Origin: Nitrosovibrio sp. Nv4
GTDB taxonomy: Bacteria > Pseudomonadota > Gammaproteobacteria > Burkholderiales > Nitrosomonadaceae
DNA length: 64,000 nt
Assembly: GCF_900215485.1 (NCBI RefSeq)
Contig: NZ_OCMZ01000002.1
Location: 930,001 to 994,000, forward strand
Reading direction: 5' to 3'
The notes under the pieces are model-generated. The model worked only from the letters and a program-made list of their open reading frames with translations, made no database searches and had not been told where the DNA came from. Of the stretch, positions 43,550 through 53,802 are shown piece after piece. The position numbers were made by a program, and so were the translations under genes. Positions within the stretch are counted from its first letter, which is position 1. Every line of letters starts with the position of its first letter.

Positions 43550-46500
43550 CTATGCTCTCTGCCGCCGGGCTAATTCATGATCCGTCTCCAGCTTCAACGG
43601 TCCGCTGCCGGAAAAGCGATCCAGGTAAAGATAGATTACCGGTGTAATGAAAAGCGTGATCACTTGCGAAAATAGCAGACCGCCCACCACCGCCAGGCCC
43701 AGCGGCTGGCGCAACTCGGCACCCGCCCCCAGTCCGAGGGCGATGGGAAACGCGCCCATCAATGCAGCCAGCGTCGTCATCATGATGGGCCGGAACCGCA
43801 GCAGGCAAGCGGTTCGGATTGCTTCACGCGACTCCATGGCATCATTACGTTGCGCGTCGAGCGCGAAGTCGATCATCATGATTGCGTTTTTCTTGACAAT
43901 GCCGATCAACATCAGGATACCTATCATGGCGATGATCGAGAGCTCCATATCGAACAGCCACAGCATCGCCAGCGCACCGACCGCAGCGGAAGGCAGCCCG
44001 GAGAGTATCGTGAGCGGATGAATGTAACTCTCATACAGTACGCCAAGCAATACGTAGATAACCAGCAACGCAGCAACGATCAACACCACCTGACTCGTTT
44101 GAGAAGACTGGAACGCCGCCGCATCGCCTGCGTAGCTGGTCAGAATGCTCGCTGGTAGATTAAGCTCGCGCTTGAACTGCTCGATACGGTTGGAAGCCTC
44201 GCCCAATGCGGCACCGGGAGCCAGATTGAACGCTATCGTCACCGCTTCCAGTTGGCCCGCATGATTGATCGCAATCGGCCCCACTTCGCGCTCGACTGTT
44301 GCAACGCTCGATAACGGCACCAGCGTATCATTCGCGGCACGCAGATAAATCTTGTTGAAAGCACTCTCGTCGTACTGATGTTCGGCGGCGACCTGCAAAA
44401 TCACATAATAGCTATCGCTGGAAGTATATATCGTCGAGACCTGGCGCTCGCCGAAGGCGCTATAGAGGGCGGAACGGATATCACCAATTTGCACGCCCAA
44501 AAGATTGACCTTGTCCCGATCGATATTCAGACGAGCCTCCAGACCCCTCAATTGCGAATCGCTGGTGACATCCCGAAAGATGGGGTCCGCCTGCATGCGC
44601 GACATGAGGCCATCCGCTGCGGGGCGCAGATCTTCAGCTCGCACGCTGCGCATGACGTACTGATAGCGGCTCTTGCTGGTGCGTCCGCCAAGCCTGAGAT
44701 TTTGAAGGGGGTTTATAAAGACGTTTACTCCCGGGATTGCGCGAAGATCCTGTCGCAGCTCTTCCGTTATTTCTTCGAGGGGCGCGCGTTCGCTGCGCGG
44801 CCTGAGGGTCATGTACACGCGGGCACTATTGCTTTCAGTGGCGTAGACATTCAGGTAATCGACGGAGGGATGGGCGCGAATCACATCACTTGTACGTTGC
44901 AGCAACTCTGACATGGCCGGAAAGGAAATGTCCTCGACCGCCTCCACGGTAATCAGCGCCTGACCAATATCCTCATTGGGGAAAAAACCTTTGGGCAAGA
45001 CCATGAACAGAACACCCGTGGCAAGGAAAGTGGCAAATGCAATACCCAAAACCACGCGGTGGTGAACCAGTGCCGAATCGAGTACGCGTTCATATCCTCC
45101 CAGAACTTTATTGAACCCACGGTCGAACCATTCCGTCCATCTCAGACTGAGGACGTCGGCGTCATGCCCGGCGAGATAACGGCTGGTCATTACAGGCACC
45201 AATGTAAGCGATACAACAGCCGACATCAAAACCGCGATTCCCACGACAGCAGCAAACTCATGAAAAAGCAGACCAATCACACCGGGCATGAAAAAAATAG
45301 GGATAAAGACGGCAACCAGCGAGAGGGAAATCGAAATGATGGTAAAACTGACTTCCTTTGAGCCTTGCAGCGCAGCCTGCAGAGGCGGCACACCCTTTTC
45401 GATATGGCGAACGATATTCTCAAGCATTACGATGGCATCATCGACCACCAGTCCCACCGCGAGAGTGATGCCAAGCAAGGAAATATTGTCCAGGGTGTAA
45501 TCAAGGGCGTGCATCATCGCCACTGTCCCCAGCAGCGAGATCGGCAGGGACATTGCAGGAATCAATGTGGCAGAGGCTTTACGCAGGAACAGGAAAATCA
45601 CTAGCAGGACGAGAATGATTGTTATCGCCAGCGTGACCTGCACATCATGGATAGAGTCACGGATGGAAACGGAACGATCGCTCGTCAGTTTAAGCTGAAC
45701 AGATGATGGCATTTGGGCAACCAACCCTGGTAGTGCTGCCTTGATAGCATCAACGGTCGCGACGGTATTGGCACCCGGTTGGCGCTGCACCGATAGACTA
45801 ATCGCGGGCTCCCCATTAACCCAACTTGCGGTCTTGAGTGATTGCACGCTGTCTTCAACCTGCGCAACTTCGGAGAGTCTTACCGGGTTTCCGCTGGGAG
45901 ACGTCGCAACGATCAGCTTCGCAAACGCTGCGGCATCGTTGAGCTGGCGATTCGCCTGGATAGTGAGCGCCTGACGCGGCCCCTCCAGCGTCCCAATCGG
46001 AGAATTGGCGTTGGCAGTACGTAGCGCGTTGGCGATGTCATCGAGTGTAAGGTTGCGGACGGCCAATGCGTCAGGGTTCACGCGTACGCGCACCGCATAT
46101 TTTTTCTGTCCATGAATATTTACCTGCGCTACGCCAGGTAGTGTTGATAGCGTCGGAGCGATAAGGTCTTCGGCAAAGCTGTTCAATTCCGGCAGTGACA
46201 TTGAGGGCGACATCAGCGCCAGAAAAATGATTGCCGCGTCAGCCGGGTTGATCTTGCGATAGGATGGCGGCGTGGTCATTTCCAGGGGCAGCGACCGCTC
46301 CGCACGCAGCAATGCCGCCTGCACGTCTATGGCAGCGCTGTCGATATCGCGGTTCTGGTCGAACTCCAGCGTAATCGCAGTATTGCCCAACGTGCTTGTC
46401 GAACTGATTACCGACAAGCCAGAGATAGTGGAAAACTGCCGCTCAAGTGGCGTTGCCACCGAAGAGGCCATCGTGTCGGGACTTGCACCCGGCAGGACCG

Positions 46501-46645
46501 CAGTCACGGAAATAGTTGGCGAATCGTAACTGGGCAGTGCCGCTATGGGTAAGCCGCCGTAAGCAATGATGCCAGCCACAACCGCGGAAGCCGACAGCAG
46601 CACCGTCATGACCGGGCGGCGGATACACAACTCGGATAGATTCAT
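43550..46645 (-). CDS. RND efflux transporter, inner-membrane permease
   Basis: 1031 residues, standard for the HAE1 family. The start MNLSELCIRRPVMTVLLSAS and the first periplasmic block (AALPSYDSPTISVTAVLPGA) match MdtB/MdtC-type permeases. VTLAITIILVLLVIFLFLRK, GLVVDDAIVMLENIVRHIEK (with the proton-relay aspartates) and IGIVKKNAIMMIDFALDAQR are family signatures. Twelve membrane segments flank two large periplasmic loops. It works as a proton-driven trimer with the adaptor encoded upstream. No outer-membrane channel gene is adjacent, so it must share one encoded elsewhere. Substrates unknown. Confidence 0.94.
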   Translation of the reverse strand: MNLSELCIRRPVMTVLLSASAVVAGIIAYGGLPIAALPSYDSPTISVTAVLPGASPDTMASSVATPLERQFSTISGLSVISSTSTLGNTAITLEFDQNRDIDSAAIDVQAALLRAERSLPLEMTTPPSYRKINPADAAIIFLALMSPSMSLPELNSFAEDLIAPTLSTLPGVAQVNIHGQKKYAVRVRVNPDALAVRNLTLDDIANALRTANANSPIGTLEGPRQALTIQANRQLNDAAAFAKLIVATSPSGNPVRLSEVAQVEDSVQSLKTASWVNGEPAISLSVQRQPGANTVATVDAIKAALPGLVAQMPSSVQLKLTSDRSVSIRDSIHDVQVTLAITIILVLLVIFLFLRKASATLIPAMSLPISLLGTVAMMHALDYTLDNISLLGITLAVGLVVDDAIVMLENIVRHIEKGVPPLQAALQGSKEVSFTIISISLSLVAVFIPIFFMPGVIGLLFHEFAAVVGIAVLMSAVVSLTLVPVMTSRYLAGHDADVLSLRWTEWFDRGFNKVLGGYERVLDSALVHHRVVLGIAFATFLATGVLFMVLPKGFFPNEDIGQALITVEAVEDISFPAMSELLQRTSDVIRAHPSVDYLNVYATESNSARVYMTLRPRSERAPLEEITEELRQDLRAIPGVNVFINPLQNLRLGGRTSKSRYQYVMRSVRAEDLRPAADGLMSRMQADPIFRDVTSDSQLRGLEARLNIDRDKVNLLGVQIGDIRSALYSAFGERQVSTIYTSSDSYYVILQVAAEHQYDESAFNKIYLRAANDTLVPLSSVATVEREVGPIAINHAGQLEAVTIAFNLAPGAALGEASNRIEQFKRELNLPASILTSYAGDAAAFQSSQTSQVVLIVAALLVIYVLLGVLYESYIHPLTILSGLPSAAVGALAMLWLFDMELSIIAMIGILMLIGIVKKNAIMMIDFALDAQRNDAMESREAIRTACLLRFRPIMMTTLAALMGAFPIALGLGAGAELRQPLGLAVVGGLLFSQVITLFITPVIYLYLDRFSGSGPLKLETDHELARRQRA

Positions 46646-46708
46646 GCCACCACTCTACGGAGCGTGCCGGCGATGCTCCGGCACGCTGATATGTTCATCC
46701 AGCTGGTT

Positions 46709-47890
46709 CTACCCATCAGCGTCAGCCTCGACACCCTTGGACCCGTCCTCTGTTACCAGACTGCCTGGCCTGAGATTCTGCGCGCCTTCCAGGACAACCC
46801 GCATCCCTTGAGTAATAATTTCTCCCTCTATTACGGCCAGCCCATCCTGTACCAAACGCACATTCACCGGAAGAGAAGTTACTTGATCATTGTCACCGAT
46901 AACATACAGAAATTGTCCCTCTGGACCATTCTGAACCGCCTGCACCGGAACGGTGAGCGCCCCCGTCAGCGTGCGCGGCGCGAGCGTTACTCTGACAAAC
47001 ATTCCGGGCCATAGATGTTTATCCGAGTTGGGAAATTCGGCTTTAAGACCAATTGTGCCGCTTGCCGTATCTACCGTATTATCGATAAATATCAAGCGTC
47101 CTTTTCGTGTTTGCTTTCCCGTAACCCCTAGTTCCACATTAACGGGCACTTCGCCTTTTGTGCGCGCCTGTTGCAAAGGTATAAACTCTCGTTCCGGCAA
47201 GGTAAAGCTGACGTTGATCGGATCAATCTGCGTGATATTGACGAGGATATCGTTCGGCTGCACCAGACTGCCCTGGTATACCGGAATGGCGCCGGTGCGT
47301 CCGGCAATAGGAGCAATGATCTCACTGAAACCACGGGCAATGCGATTTGCCTGCACCGTGGCCTGATCCACGGCAAGTTGACCGCGCAGCGCCTCGACCT
47401 GACTCTCCGCCACATCTAGCGCAGCCTGTGAAATAAAGTTTTGCCGGAAGAGTTCAAGCTGGCGCTCGAGGTTGCGCTCGGCATTTCTCAGATCGGCGCG
47501 GGACCTTGCCAGCTGCCCTTCGGTCTTGCTGACATTGGCATCCTCCGTGCGCGCATCAAGGGAGAAGAGCTTCTCCCCTTTCTGCACAAACTGTCCTTCC
47601 TTGATGTGGACGGCGCTAATCACGGCACTCAGCTGCGGCCGTACCGCCACCGTCTGTTGAGCGGATACCGTACCATTTGCGGTAAGTGTGACAGGTACAT
47701 CGTTTTGTGCAACCACAGCGGTCACGACCGGTGTCGCCTCAACTGGCCTGTCCTTCGCCTCGGTCACACCGCTCGGATTGCGCCAGACCCAGGCCCCAGC
47801 GATCAGGGCGGCGAGTAAAATCCAATATGCCGCGAGCCTGAGGCGACGCCGGGCAGGTGCTGCCGGCTTTGTTCGAGAAATAGCTTCCAT
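46709..47890 (-). CDS. RND efflux periplasmic adaptor (membrane fusion protein)
   Basis: 393 residues. An N-terminal membrane anchor (LRLAAYWILLAALIAGAWVW) leads into the lipoyl/barrel-sandwich halves (VTANGTVSAQQTVAVRPQLS, later GFSEIIAPIAGRTGAIPVYQ) with a helical hairpin between them (about 115-180). A beta-barrel and membrane-proximal domain follow. It bridges the RND permease and an outer-membrane channel. It lies 63 nt upstream of the permease on the same strand and is probably co-transcribed with it. Confidence 0.93.
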   Translation of the reverse strand: MEAISRTKPAAPARRRLRLAAYWILLAALIAGAWVWRNPSGVTEAKDRPVEATPVVTAVVAQNDVPVTLTANGTVSAQQTVAVRPQLSAVISAVHIKEGQFVQKGEKLFSLDARTEDANVSKTEGQLARSRADLRNAERNLERQLELFRQNFISQAALDVAESQVEALRGQLAVDQATVQANRIARGFSEIIAPIAGRTGAIPVYQGSLVQPNDILVNITQIDPINVSFTLPEREFIPLQQARTKGEVPVNVELGVTGKQTRKGRLIFIDNTVDTASGTIGLKAEFPNSDKHLWPGMFVRVTLAPRTLTGALTVPVQAVQNGPEGQFLYVIGDNDQVTSLPVNVRLVQDGLAVIEGEIITQGMRVVLEGAQNLRPGSLVTEDGSKGVEADADG

Positions 47891-48149
47891 TAAAAAGTCT
47901 TACCAGGTACTGTTGAACCGGTAGGCAAAAAGTGGAGGAGCATATCAGGAAACCGTGAACAAGCAAGTGTAGCGGGCGAGGCACGAATCCCGATGCATCA
48001 TGTAAAGTGTTGACGTTTGAGTTCGGCCGGCACCCAATCTAACGTACCTGCGCGTCCACTTCTGGATCATGTATCCTTGCCGCAATACCTCCACTGAGGA
48101 ATTGTCAGAGGTTCCACGTGGGAATTGTCTGGGAGTTGTTTAACTGCCC

Positions 48150-48836
48150 CTAATCTACGATCTTTCCCCCGGCCAACCGTATCCGCCATGCACAGCGGCT
48201 GGAAATGGCCTCGTCATGAGTCACCAGAACCAGGGTGGTGCCACGCTCGCGGTTCAGTTCAAACATGAGTTCTATGATTTGTGCGCCCGTGGTGGAATCC
48301 AGATTGCCGGTCGGTTCGTCGGCCAGGACTAATTGCGGTTGCGTCACAAATGCGCGTGCAATAGCGACACGTTGCTGCTCCCCGCCGGAGAGTTGTCTGG
48401 GATAATGCTTCAGACGCATGCCGAGTCCGACCCTTTCAAGCAGTTCCAATGCGGCGGTGCTTGCATTGCTCGCGCCGGCAAGTTCAAGTGGCAGCATTAC
48501 GTTTTCAATCGCAGTCAGTGCAGGTAACAGTTGAAATGACTGAAACACGAAACCCAGCATGCGTCCGCGCACCGCCGCGCGCGCATCTTCATCCAGCAAG
48601 AAAATATCCTCTCCATCAAGATGAACCTTACCGGCCGAAGGAGTATCTAATCCTGCCAGCAGTCCCAGCAGAGTCGACTTACCCGAACCCGATGCTCCAA
48701 TAACGGCGACAGAGTCACCTGCATTTACCTCCAGATTGATATTCTCCAAAATCGTGAGCTGTTCGTTACCGGTGCTTACTTGCTTGGTTAACCCGATTGC
48801 CTGCACAATGGGCCGTACAACAAGGTTATCTGTCAT
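48150..48836 (-). CDS. ybbA: ABC transporter ATP-binding protein YbbA
   Basis: 228 residues from the ATG at 48836, the E. coli YbbA length, with AGGAAA upstream. LolD/MacB-type ATPase: Walker [18 protein letters not shown], signature [15 protein letters not shown], Walker [13 protein letters not shown] and the switch histidine of VLVTHD. Its usual partner permease YbbP is not adjacent here. The start codon overlaps the divergent tesA start in the palindrome CATG, so both leaders lie within the opposite gene. Confidence 0.92.
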   Translation of the reverse strand: MTDNLVVRPIVQAIGLTKQVSTGNEQLTILENINLEVNAGDSVAVIGASGSGKSTLLGLLAGLDTPSAGKVHLDGEDIFLLDEDARAAVRGRMLGFVFQSFQLLPALTAIENVMLPLELAGASNASTAALELLERVGLGMRLKHYPRQLSGGEQQRVAIARAFVTQPQLVLADEPTGNLDSTTGAQIIELMFELNRERGTTLVLVTHDEAISSRCAWRIRLAGGKIVD

Positions 48837-49506
48837 GAAAAATTTCCTGATTATTCTCTCTATCCTATTAACTGCCGGAGCCGCCAACCCTGGCACAGCA
48901 GCACCGCCGGGATCGGCGGCCACACCCGGAACCACTACTATTATGGTATTTGGCGACAGCTTATCCGCAGGCTATGGCCTGCCGCGCGATGCCGGATGGG
49001 TCAGTTTGCTGAAGAGGCAGCTGCAAACGCAACCACAGACATATCTGATCAATAACAGCATCAGTGGCGAAACGGCGGCAGGTGGACGCGCCCGCATCGA
49101 GCAAGCGCTTAAAACCCATCGCCCGGACATTGTCATTGTCGAGCTTGGCGGCAACGATGGATTACGCGGAGCATCCATTGAATCCATCCGTGAGGATCTC
49201 GAAGCCATCATTGAAGCCTGCCAGCGAAATAAAGCCATTGTCCTGTTGGCCGGGATGCAATTACCGCCTAATTATGGCATAACATACACGCAAAAGTTTC
49301 AGGATATCTACCCGCAATTGGCTAAACGTCACGGGATCAAACTCGTACCGTTCCTATTGGACGGCTTCGGGAGCAAACGGGAGTTTTTTCAGGCGGACGG
49401 GATACATCCAACCGCCCAGGCGCAAGAAAAAATCGTCGAGAATATCTGGAAAGTCTTGAAGACGATGCTTAAACCTCAGCAAGCCGTTGCGGCCGGCAAC
49501 GGCTGA
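48835..49506 (+). CDS. tesA: Arylesterase / lysophospholipase TesA (SGNH hydrolase)
   Basis: 223 residues from the ATG at 48835. A signal peptide ([20 protein letters not shown]) targets it to the periplasm. The SGNH blocks are MVFGDSLSAGYGL (serine), IVELGGNDGLRG (asparagine) and DGIHPTAQAQ (catalytic Asp/His). It hydrolyses acyl-thioesters and lysophospholipids. A proline/alanine-rich segment between signal and block I is a small insertion. Start codons of tesA and ybbA overlap head to head. Confidence 0.92.
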   Translation: MKNFLIILSILLTAGAANPGTAAPPGSAATPGTTTIMVFGDSLSAGYGLPRDAGWVSLLKRQLQTQPQTYLINNSISGETAAGGRARIEQALKTHRPDIVIVELGGNDGLRGASIESIREDLEAIIEACQRNKAIVLLAGMQLPPNYGITYTQKFQDIYPQLAKRHGIKLVPFLLDGFGSKREFFQADGIHPTAQAQEKIVENIWKVLKTMLKPQQAVAAGNG

Positions 49507-49664
49507 AACTTCACGGGGATTCGCTATTTCGCGCTATCCAAAGGATGATTTTCCGTTTCATGAGCTCGCGCCATGCCGTTCGGTTTCAATATTGGAGCCC
49601 TTGAGTAACTTACCCGGTCTTTTCCTTTTTCCGATTTGTACTCCATAGTATCTGTGAAAAACGA

Positions 49665-50159
49665 ATGGATAACTATCACCATATTTTACTCGCAGTGGAT
49701 TTTTCGGAGCACGGAAATCATGTCACCCGAAAAGCGGCGTATTTAGCAGGAGTATTTCATGCAAAATTGAGCATTATTCATGTATTGGACAATATCCCGA
49801 TGCCGGATACAGCCTATGGAACCATCATTCCCCTGAATGAAAATTCAGCATATGAATTGCTGGAAACGGAAAAATCCAAGTTGAAGCAAATCGGTGATCA
49901 ATTACGAGTGGAACCGACCCTTCGATGGATGGTTTGGGGTGTGCCTGGACAGGAAATTGTCCGGATTGCCGAGAAGGAGCATGCCGATTTGATAGTTATT
50001 GGCTCCCATGGCCGTCATGGTCTCGCTTTATTGCTCGGATCAACCGCGAGTGACGTCCTGCAGCATGCCAAATGTGACGTCATGGCAATTCGTTTGCAGG
50101 ATGAGGTTACGGACAGAGAACCGTTGCTGGAGAAAGCCACGCTCAGTCCTTCAGGTTGA
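49665..50159 (+). CDS. Universal stress protein (UspA family)
   Basis: 164 residues. A Rossmann-like single-domain Usp. ILLAVDFSEHGNHVTRKAAY opens the fold and VIGSHGRHGLALLLGSTASD gives the ATP-binding G-x2-G-x9-G(S/T) motif, so it probably binds ATP. It stands alone between tesA and the convergent bamD. Stress function is inferred from the family. Confidence 0.92.
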   Translation: MDNYHHILLAVDFSEHGNHVTRKAAYLAGVFHAKLSIIHVLDNIPMPDTAYGTIIPLNENSAYELLETEKSKLKQIGDQLRVEPTLRWMVWGVPGQEIVRIAEKEHADLIVIGSHGRHGLALLLGSTASDVLQHAKCDVMAIRLQDEVTDREPLLEKATLSPSG

Positions 50160-50231
50160 ATCCCCCGGATCGCATCTGGCCCCGGGAATACTTCGATACT
50201 TTCCAGAACCGGTAACTGTCCGTCCCCGTTT

Positions 50232-51032
50232 TTACCAGAATCGCCACCAGGGTTCGCCATCCACTCCGGTGGAATCGGCGAAGAACCGGCTGTTGGGGAA
50301 ATTTTTCATCATCACGCGATTCGCATCGTCGCGCAAGTCAGTCATTCCCAATGCGTCATAGGCTTTCACCATAATGAATAGTGCTTCTTCCGTTGCCGGG
50401 GTCTGCGGATATTCCTTCAAGGCATATTGAGCACGGTTGGCCGCAGCGACGTAGCCCCCCCGTTTCATGTAATAACGCGCGACTTGTACTTCGTTCAGCG
50501 CTACCACGTTAACCAGATGCTTCATTCTCTGCACCGCATCAGGCGCATACTTGCTCTTGGGAAACCGGCTAACCAGTTCTCTGAAATTTTCAAATGATTC
50601 GCGAGACGCCTTCGGATCGCGCTCGCTCATATCCTGACCCAGAATTTTTTCTGATACGATGCCCATCAACCCCAGATCGTCATTGAAATTCGACAGGCCT
50701 TTAAGGTAATAAGCGTAATCCACGTTTGCATGATTGGGATGAAGCTTGATAAAACGATCGGCGGCAGCAATAGCCGAGGCAGGTTCGCTATCCTTGTAAT
50801 GCGCGTAGGCAATCTCCAGTTGCGCCTGCTGCGCATAGCGCCCATATGGATAACGGGCTTCCAGCGCTTCGAATAATTTGATGGCGCCCTGGTAATTTCC
50901 ATCATTCAATTCCGTTTTTGCCTCGGAATAGTATTTGCTTGCCGACCAGCTCTTGGAATCCTGCACCTCCTTGGGGAACAGACCGCATGCTGATAGCAGC
51001 AATACCAGAAATAGAGCTACACTACGCGACAT
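50232..51032 (-). CDS. bamD: Outer-membrane assembly lipoprotein BamD
   Basis: 266 residues. A lipoprotein signal (ALFLVLLLSACGLFPKEVQD) is followed by TPR repeats (YYSEAKTELNDGNYQGAIKL, FEALEARYPYGRYAQQAQLE). It is an essential part of the BAM complex that inserts outer-membrane proteins. The gene is head-to-head with rluD; the two start codons are separated by one base in the sequence CATAATG. Confidence 0.95.
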   Translation of the reverse strand: MSRSVALFLVLLLSACGLFPKEVQDSKSWSASKYYSEAKTELNDGNYQGAIKLFEALEARYPYGRYAQQAQLEIAYAHYKDSEPASAIAAADRFIKLHPNHANVDYAYYLKGLSNFNDDLGLMGIVSEKILGQDMSERDPKASRESFENFRELVSRFPKSKYAPDAVQRMKHLVNVVALNEVQVARYYMKRGGYVAAANRAQYALKEYPQTPATEEALFIMVKAYDALGMTDLRDDANRVMMKNFPNSRFFADSTGVDGEPWWRFW

Positions 51033-51033
51033 A

Positions 51034-52071
51034 ATGAGTTCGTTTGAAGCTAAAAATAGATTTGATCATTATAGCGCAAAGCCCGTACTGTCTGACTCGG
51101 CTGAAACCACCATCGAGCTGATAATACCCCAGGGGTTTGCCGGGGCACGGCTCGACCAGGCTCTGGCGCAGCTGCTGCCAGACTGGTCTCGCACCCGCCT
51201 CCAGGCATGGATTCGCGACAAACGGATAAGCGTGGATGGAGCTGAGGCTGTTCCCAAACAGAAGGTGTGGAGCGGAGAAAAGATCGAGGTCAAGCCATCG
51301 TATCATCCCATTGAAACCGGTCATGCGCCCGAAGCTATTTCGCTGAACATTGTTTACGAGGACGATTCGCTCATCGTCATCAATAAGCCCGCGGGGCTTG
51401 TGGTGCATCCCGGCAGCGGGAATTGGCGGGGAACCATGCTGAACGCATTATTGCACCACGCCGCGCAATTGAGTGGAATACCTCGCGCTGGGATCGTTCA
51501 CCGGTTGGACAAGGATACAAGCGGCTTGCTGGTTGTGGCGAAAACGCTGGAATCGCAAACCAGCCTGGTGCGACAACTGCAAAACCACACCGTGAAGCGC
51601 GATTATCTGGCACTGGTGCTGGGCCGGGTTTCGACTGATGGATGGGTTGACGCACCGGTAGGACGGCATCCGGTACAGCGTACCAAAATGGCTGTCGTTG
51701 CAAGCGGTAAAGAGGCGCGTACCCATTATCGGGTACTGGAAAAGTTTGATGACTGCACTTTGCTTCAGTGCAGTCTCGAAACAGGACGCACGCATCAGAT
51801 CCGCGTGCACATGCACTCCATCGGTCACCCCCTTCTGGGAGATCCCGTATATGGGGGCAAGCCGAAAAAGAGCATACACAACACGGGATCACTGCTTGCT
51901 CGTTTTCCAAGACAGGCCCTGCATGCGCAAAGGCTGGAACTGACCCATCCACAACACGGAAAAAGAATGACGTGGGAAGCAGCATTGCCCCAGGATATGA
52001 ACAATCTCCTGCTGATGCTTCGCCAATGCCGTGATGAAAACCCGCTCCCGACCAAATCGGTTCCAGTATGA
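51034..52071 (+). CDS. rluD: 23S rRNA pseudouridine synthase RluD
   Basis: 345 residues from the ATG at 51034; a longer frame to 50935 lies within bamD. An S4 domain (ARLDQALAQLLPDWSRTRLQ) precedes the catalytic domain with IVHRLDKDTSGLLVVAKT holding the catalytic aspartate, LETGRTHQIRVHM and HPLLGDPVYGG. It modifies three uridines of helix 69 in E. coli. Its TGA overlaps the ATG of pgeF. Confidence 0.95.
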   Translation: MSSFEAKNRFDHYSAKPVLSDSAETTIELIIPQGFAGARLDQALAQLLPDWSRTRLQAWIRDKRISVDGAEAVPKQKVWSGEKIEVKPSYHPIETGHAPEAISLNIVYEDDSLIVINKPAGLVVHPGSGNWRGTMLNALLHHAAQLSGIPRAGIVHRLDKDTSGLLVVAKTLESQTSLVRQLQNHTVKRDYLALVLGRVSTDGWVDAPVGRHPVQRTKMAVVASGKEARTHYRVLEKFDDCTLLQCSLETGRTHQIRVHMHSIGHPLLGDPVYGGKPKKSIHNTGSLLARFPRQALHAQRLELTHPQHGKRMTWEAALPQDMNNLLLMLRQCRDENPLPTKSVPV

Positions 52072-52808
52072 ATAATTGGATCACACCCGACTGGCCCGCA
52101 CCATGTAATGTGAAAGCCCTGTTCACCACGCGTAATGGCGGCGTCAGCAATGAACCTTATGCCAGCCTCAACCTGGGGGATCATGTTGGCGACGATCCAT
52201 TAGCGGTTGAACAAAACCGCGCCCTGCTGCGCCGCTTTCTGCCGGGAGAGCCCAAATGGCTCAAGCAGGTACACGGCACGATATCCGTAAGTATCGATGG
52301 ATATGATTGCACGGCCCCGATTGAGGGCGATGGGGCGTTCAGCCGGCATCCAGGAAATGTGTGTGCGGTACTGGTAGCCGACTGCCTGCCGATACTACTG
52401 TGCGATCGTGCAGGATCCGCCGTTGGGGTGATCCACGCCGGTTGGCGCGGATTGGCTGGGGGAGTCATCGAACACACGGTATCGGCGATAGGTGCGGTGG
52501 ATACCCCTATCATGGCATGGCTCGGTCCGGCAATCGGACCCGATCATTTTGAGGTCGGTGAAGAGGTACGCCAGGCTTTTATCAAACACGACAGGAAAGC
52601 CGCTCTCGCCTTCCTTCCACACCCCGGAAATAATGACAAATGGTTCGCAGATCTTTTTCTGCTGGCGCGACAGCGATTGGTGGATGCGGGCGTCACCGGG
52701 ATTTATGGTGGGGGCGAATGTACCTATGGCGACCCGGTCAGATTTTTTTCTTATCGTCGCGATGGCCATACCGGACGTATGGCCGGTTTGATCTGGCTAG
52801 TACCATAA
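52068..52808 (+). CDS. pgeF: Peptidoglycan-editing/multicopper-like PgeF (YfiH, DUF152)
   Basis: 246 residues. LFTTRNGGVSNEPYASLNLG, VLVADCLPILLCD and VGVIHAGWRGLAGGVIEHTV hold the zinc/copper-site residues, and GIYGGGECTYGDPVRFFSYR closes the fold. In E. coli the protein removes wrong amino acids from peptidoglycan precursors; purine-nucleoside activity is also described for the family. It overlaps rluD by ATGA, the usual operon. Confidence 0.93.
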   Translation: MNNWITPDWPAPCNVKALFTTRNGGVSNEPYASLNLGDHVGDDPLAVEQNRALLRRFLPGEPKWLKQVHGTISVSIDGYDCTAPIEGDGAFSRHPGNVCAVLVADCLPILLCDRAGSAVGVIHAGWRGLAGGVIEHTVSAIGAVDTPIMAWLGPAIGPDHFEVGEEVRQAFIKHDRKAALAFLPHPGNNDKWFADLFLLARQRLVDAGVTGIYGGGECTYGDPVRFFSYRRDGHTGRMAGLIWLVP

Positions 52809-52977
52809 GTCAGTATTTGAATTGGCAGGACTATGACTGAAGCAAACCGGAAATTGTCATTTACGGTCTTTCATGTTCCCGCCACGAGCTGTCACGGTCC
52901 AATTGCTACCGCGCTATTTGCCTGAATCTGCATCTTGCAAGAGCGTATAATCCCGCATTTTCCATTGTTCGCCGTAA

Positions 52978-53802
52978 ATGTCTATTCTTGCCTGGATCAT
53001 CGTCACCAGCCTGTTTGGCGGAACGTTAAGTGTACTGTTTGCCGCCGCGCTGACGCTTAATACCCGAACATCATGGGTGCAGATGCTCATTTCATATGCC
53101 ATCGGCGCGCTGCTGGGGGCAGCTTTTCTCAATGCATTGCCGGAGGCGCTCGAGCTTTCGAAAGATCCTGCCCAGATGACAGCCACGGTGCTGTTTGGCA
53201 TCCTGTTATTCTTCATTCTCGAAAAACTGGTATTGTGGCGCCACTGTCATGCAGAGGAATGCGAAGTCCATGATCCTTTGCATGCCGCCACCATCGTTGC
53301 GATTCCGCCTAGACCCATAGGCTATGCCATGGATCAGCATGATCATGGCCGCAGCGGCATGATGATCATGCTAGGCGATACGTTTCATAATTTTGTCGAT
53401 GGCATACTCATTGCCGCAGCGTTCATGGCGGACGTACAATTGGGCATTGTCACTTCTATCGCCATAATCGCCCATGAGATTCCGCAGGAAGCAGGCGATT
53501 TTCTGATTCTGCTCAATTCCGGCTACACCCGGAAGCAGGCGCTGCTATTCAATCTCTTGTCGAGCGTTGCCACTCTGCTTGGCGGCATGGCGACCTACTT
53601 GATGTTGCAGGATATGAATCACCTCATTCCGTCGCTACTGGGAGTGGCCGCCGCAAGCATGATTTATGTCGCCATGTCGGATCTGATTCCCGGCCTGCAC
53701 AGGCGTCCCGAAATCGGGGCCACGATACAGCAAGTTGCGCTCATTACGCTGGGGATCAGCTCCATCTGGCTCGCCGGCAGCCTGTTCACTCACCCTGCAT
53801 GA
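52978..53802 (+). CDS. ZIP-family divalent metal transporter
   Basis: 274 residues, eight predicted membrane segments. The metal-binding helices carry HNFVDGILIAAAF and AHEIPQEAGDFLIL (HxxxD and HExxxE). A cytoplasmic His-rich loop lies between helices 3 and 4 (LWRHCHAEECEVHDPLHA, later DQHDHGRSG), typical of zinc-handling ZIPs. It probably imports zinc or iron; no metal regulator or Zur box is visible nearby. Confidence 0.88.
   Translation: MSILAWIIVTSLFGGTLSVLFAAALTLNTRTSWVQMLISYAIGALLGAAFLNALPEALELSKDPAQMTATVLFGILLFFILEKLVLWRHCHAEECEVHDPLHAATIVAIPPRPIGYAMDQHDHGRSGMMIMLGDTFHNFVDGILIAAAFMADVQLGIVTSIAIIAHEIPQEAGDFLILLNSGYTRKQALLFNLLSSVATLLGGMATYLMLQDMNHLIPSLLGVAAASMIYVAMSDLIPGLHRRPEIGATIQQVALITLGISSIWLAGSLFTHPA

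Noticed and set aside
51380..52150. 256-codon minus-strand frame
   Set aside because: Antisense to rluD and the start of pgeF; translation is cysteine- and proline-rich without motif.
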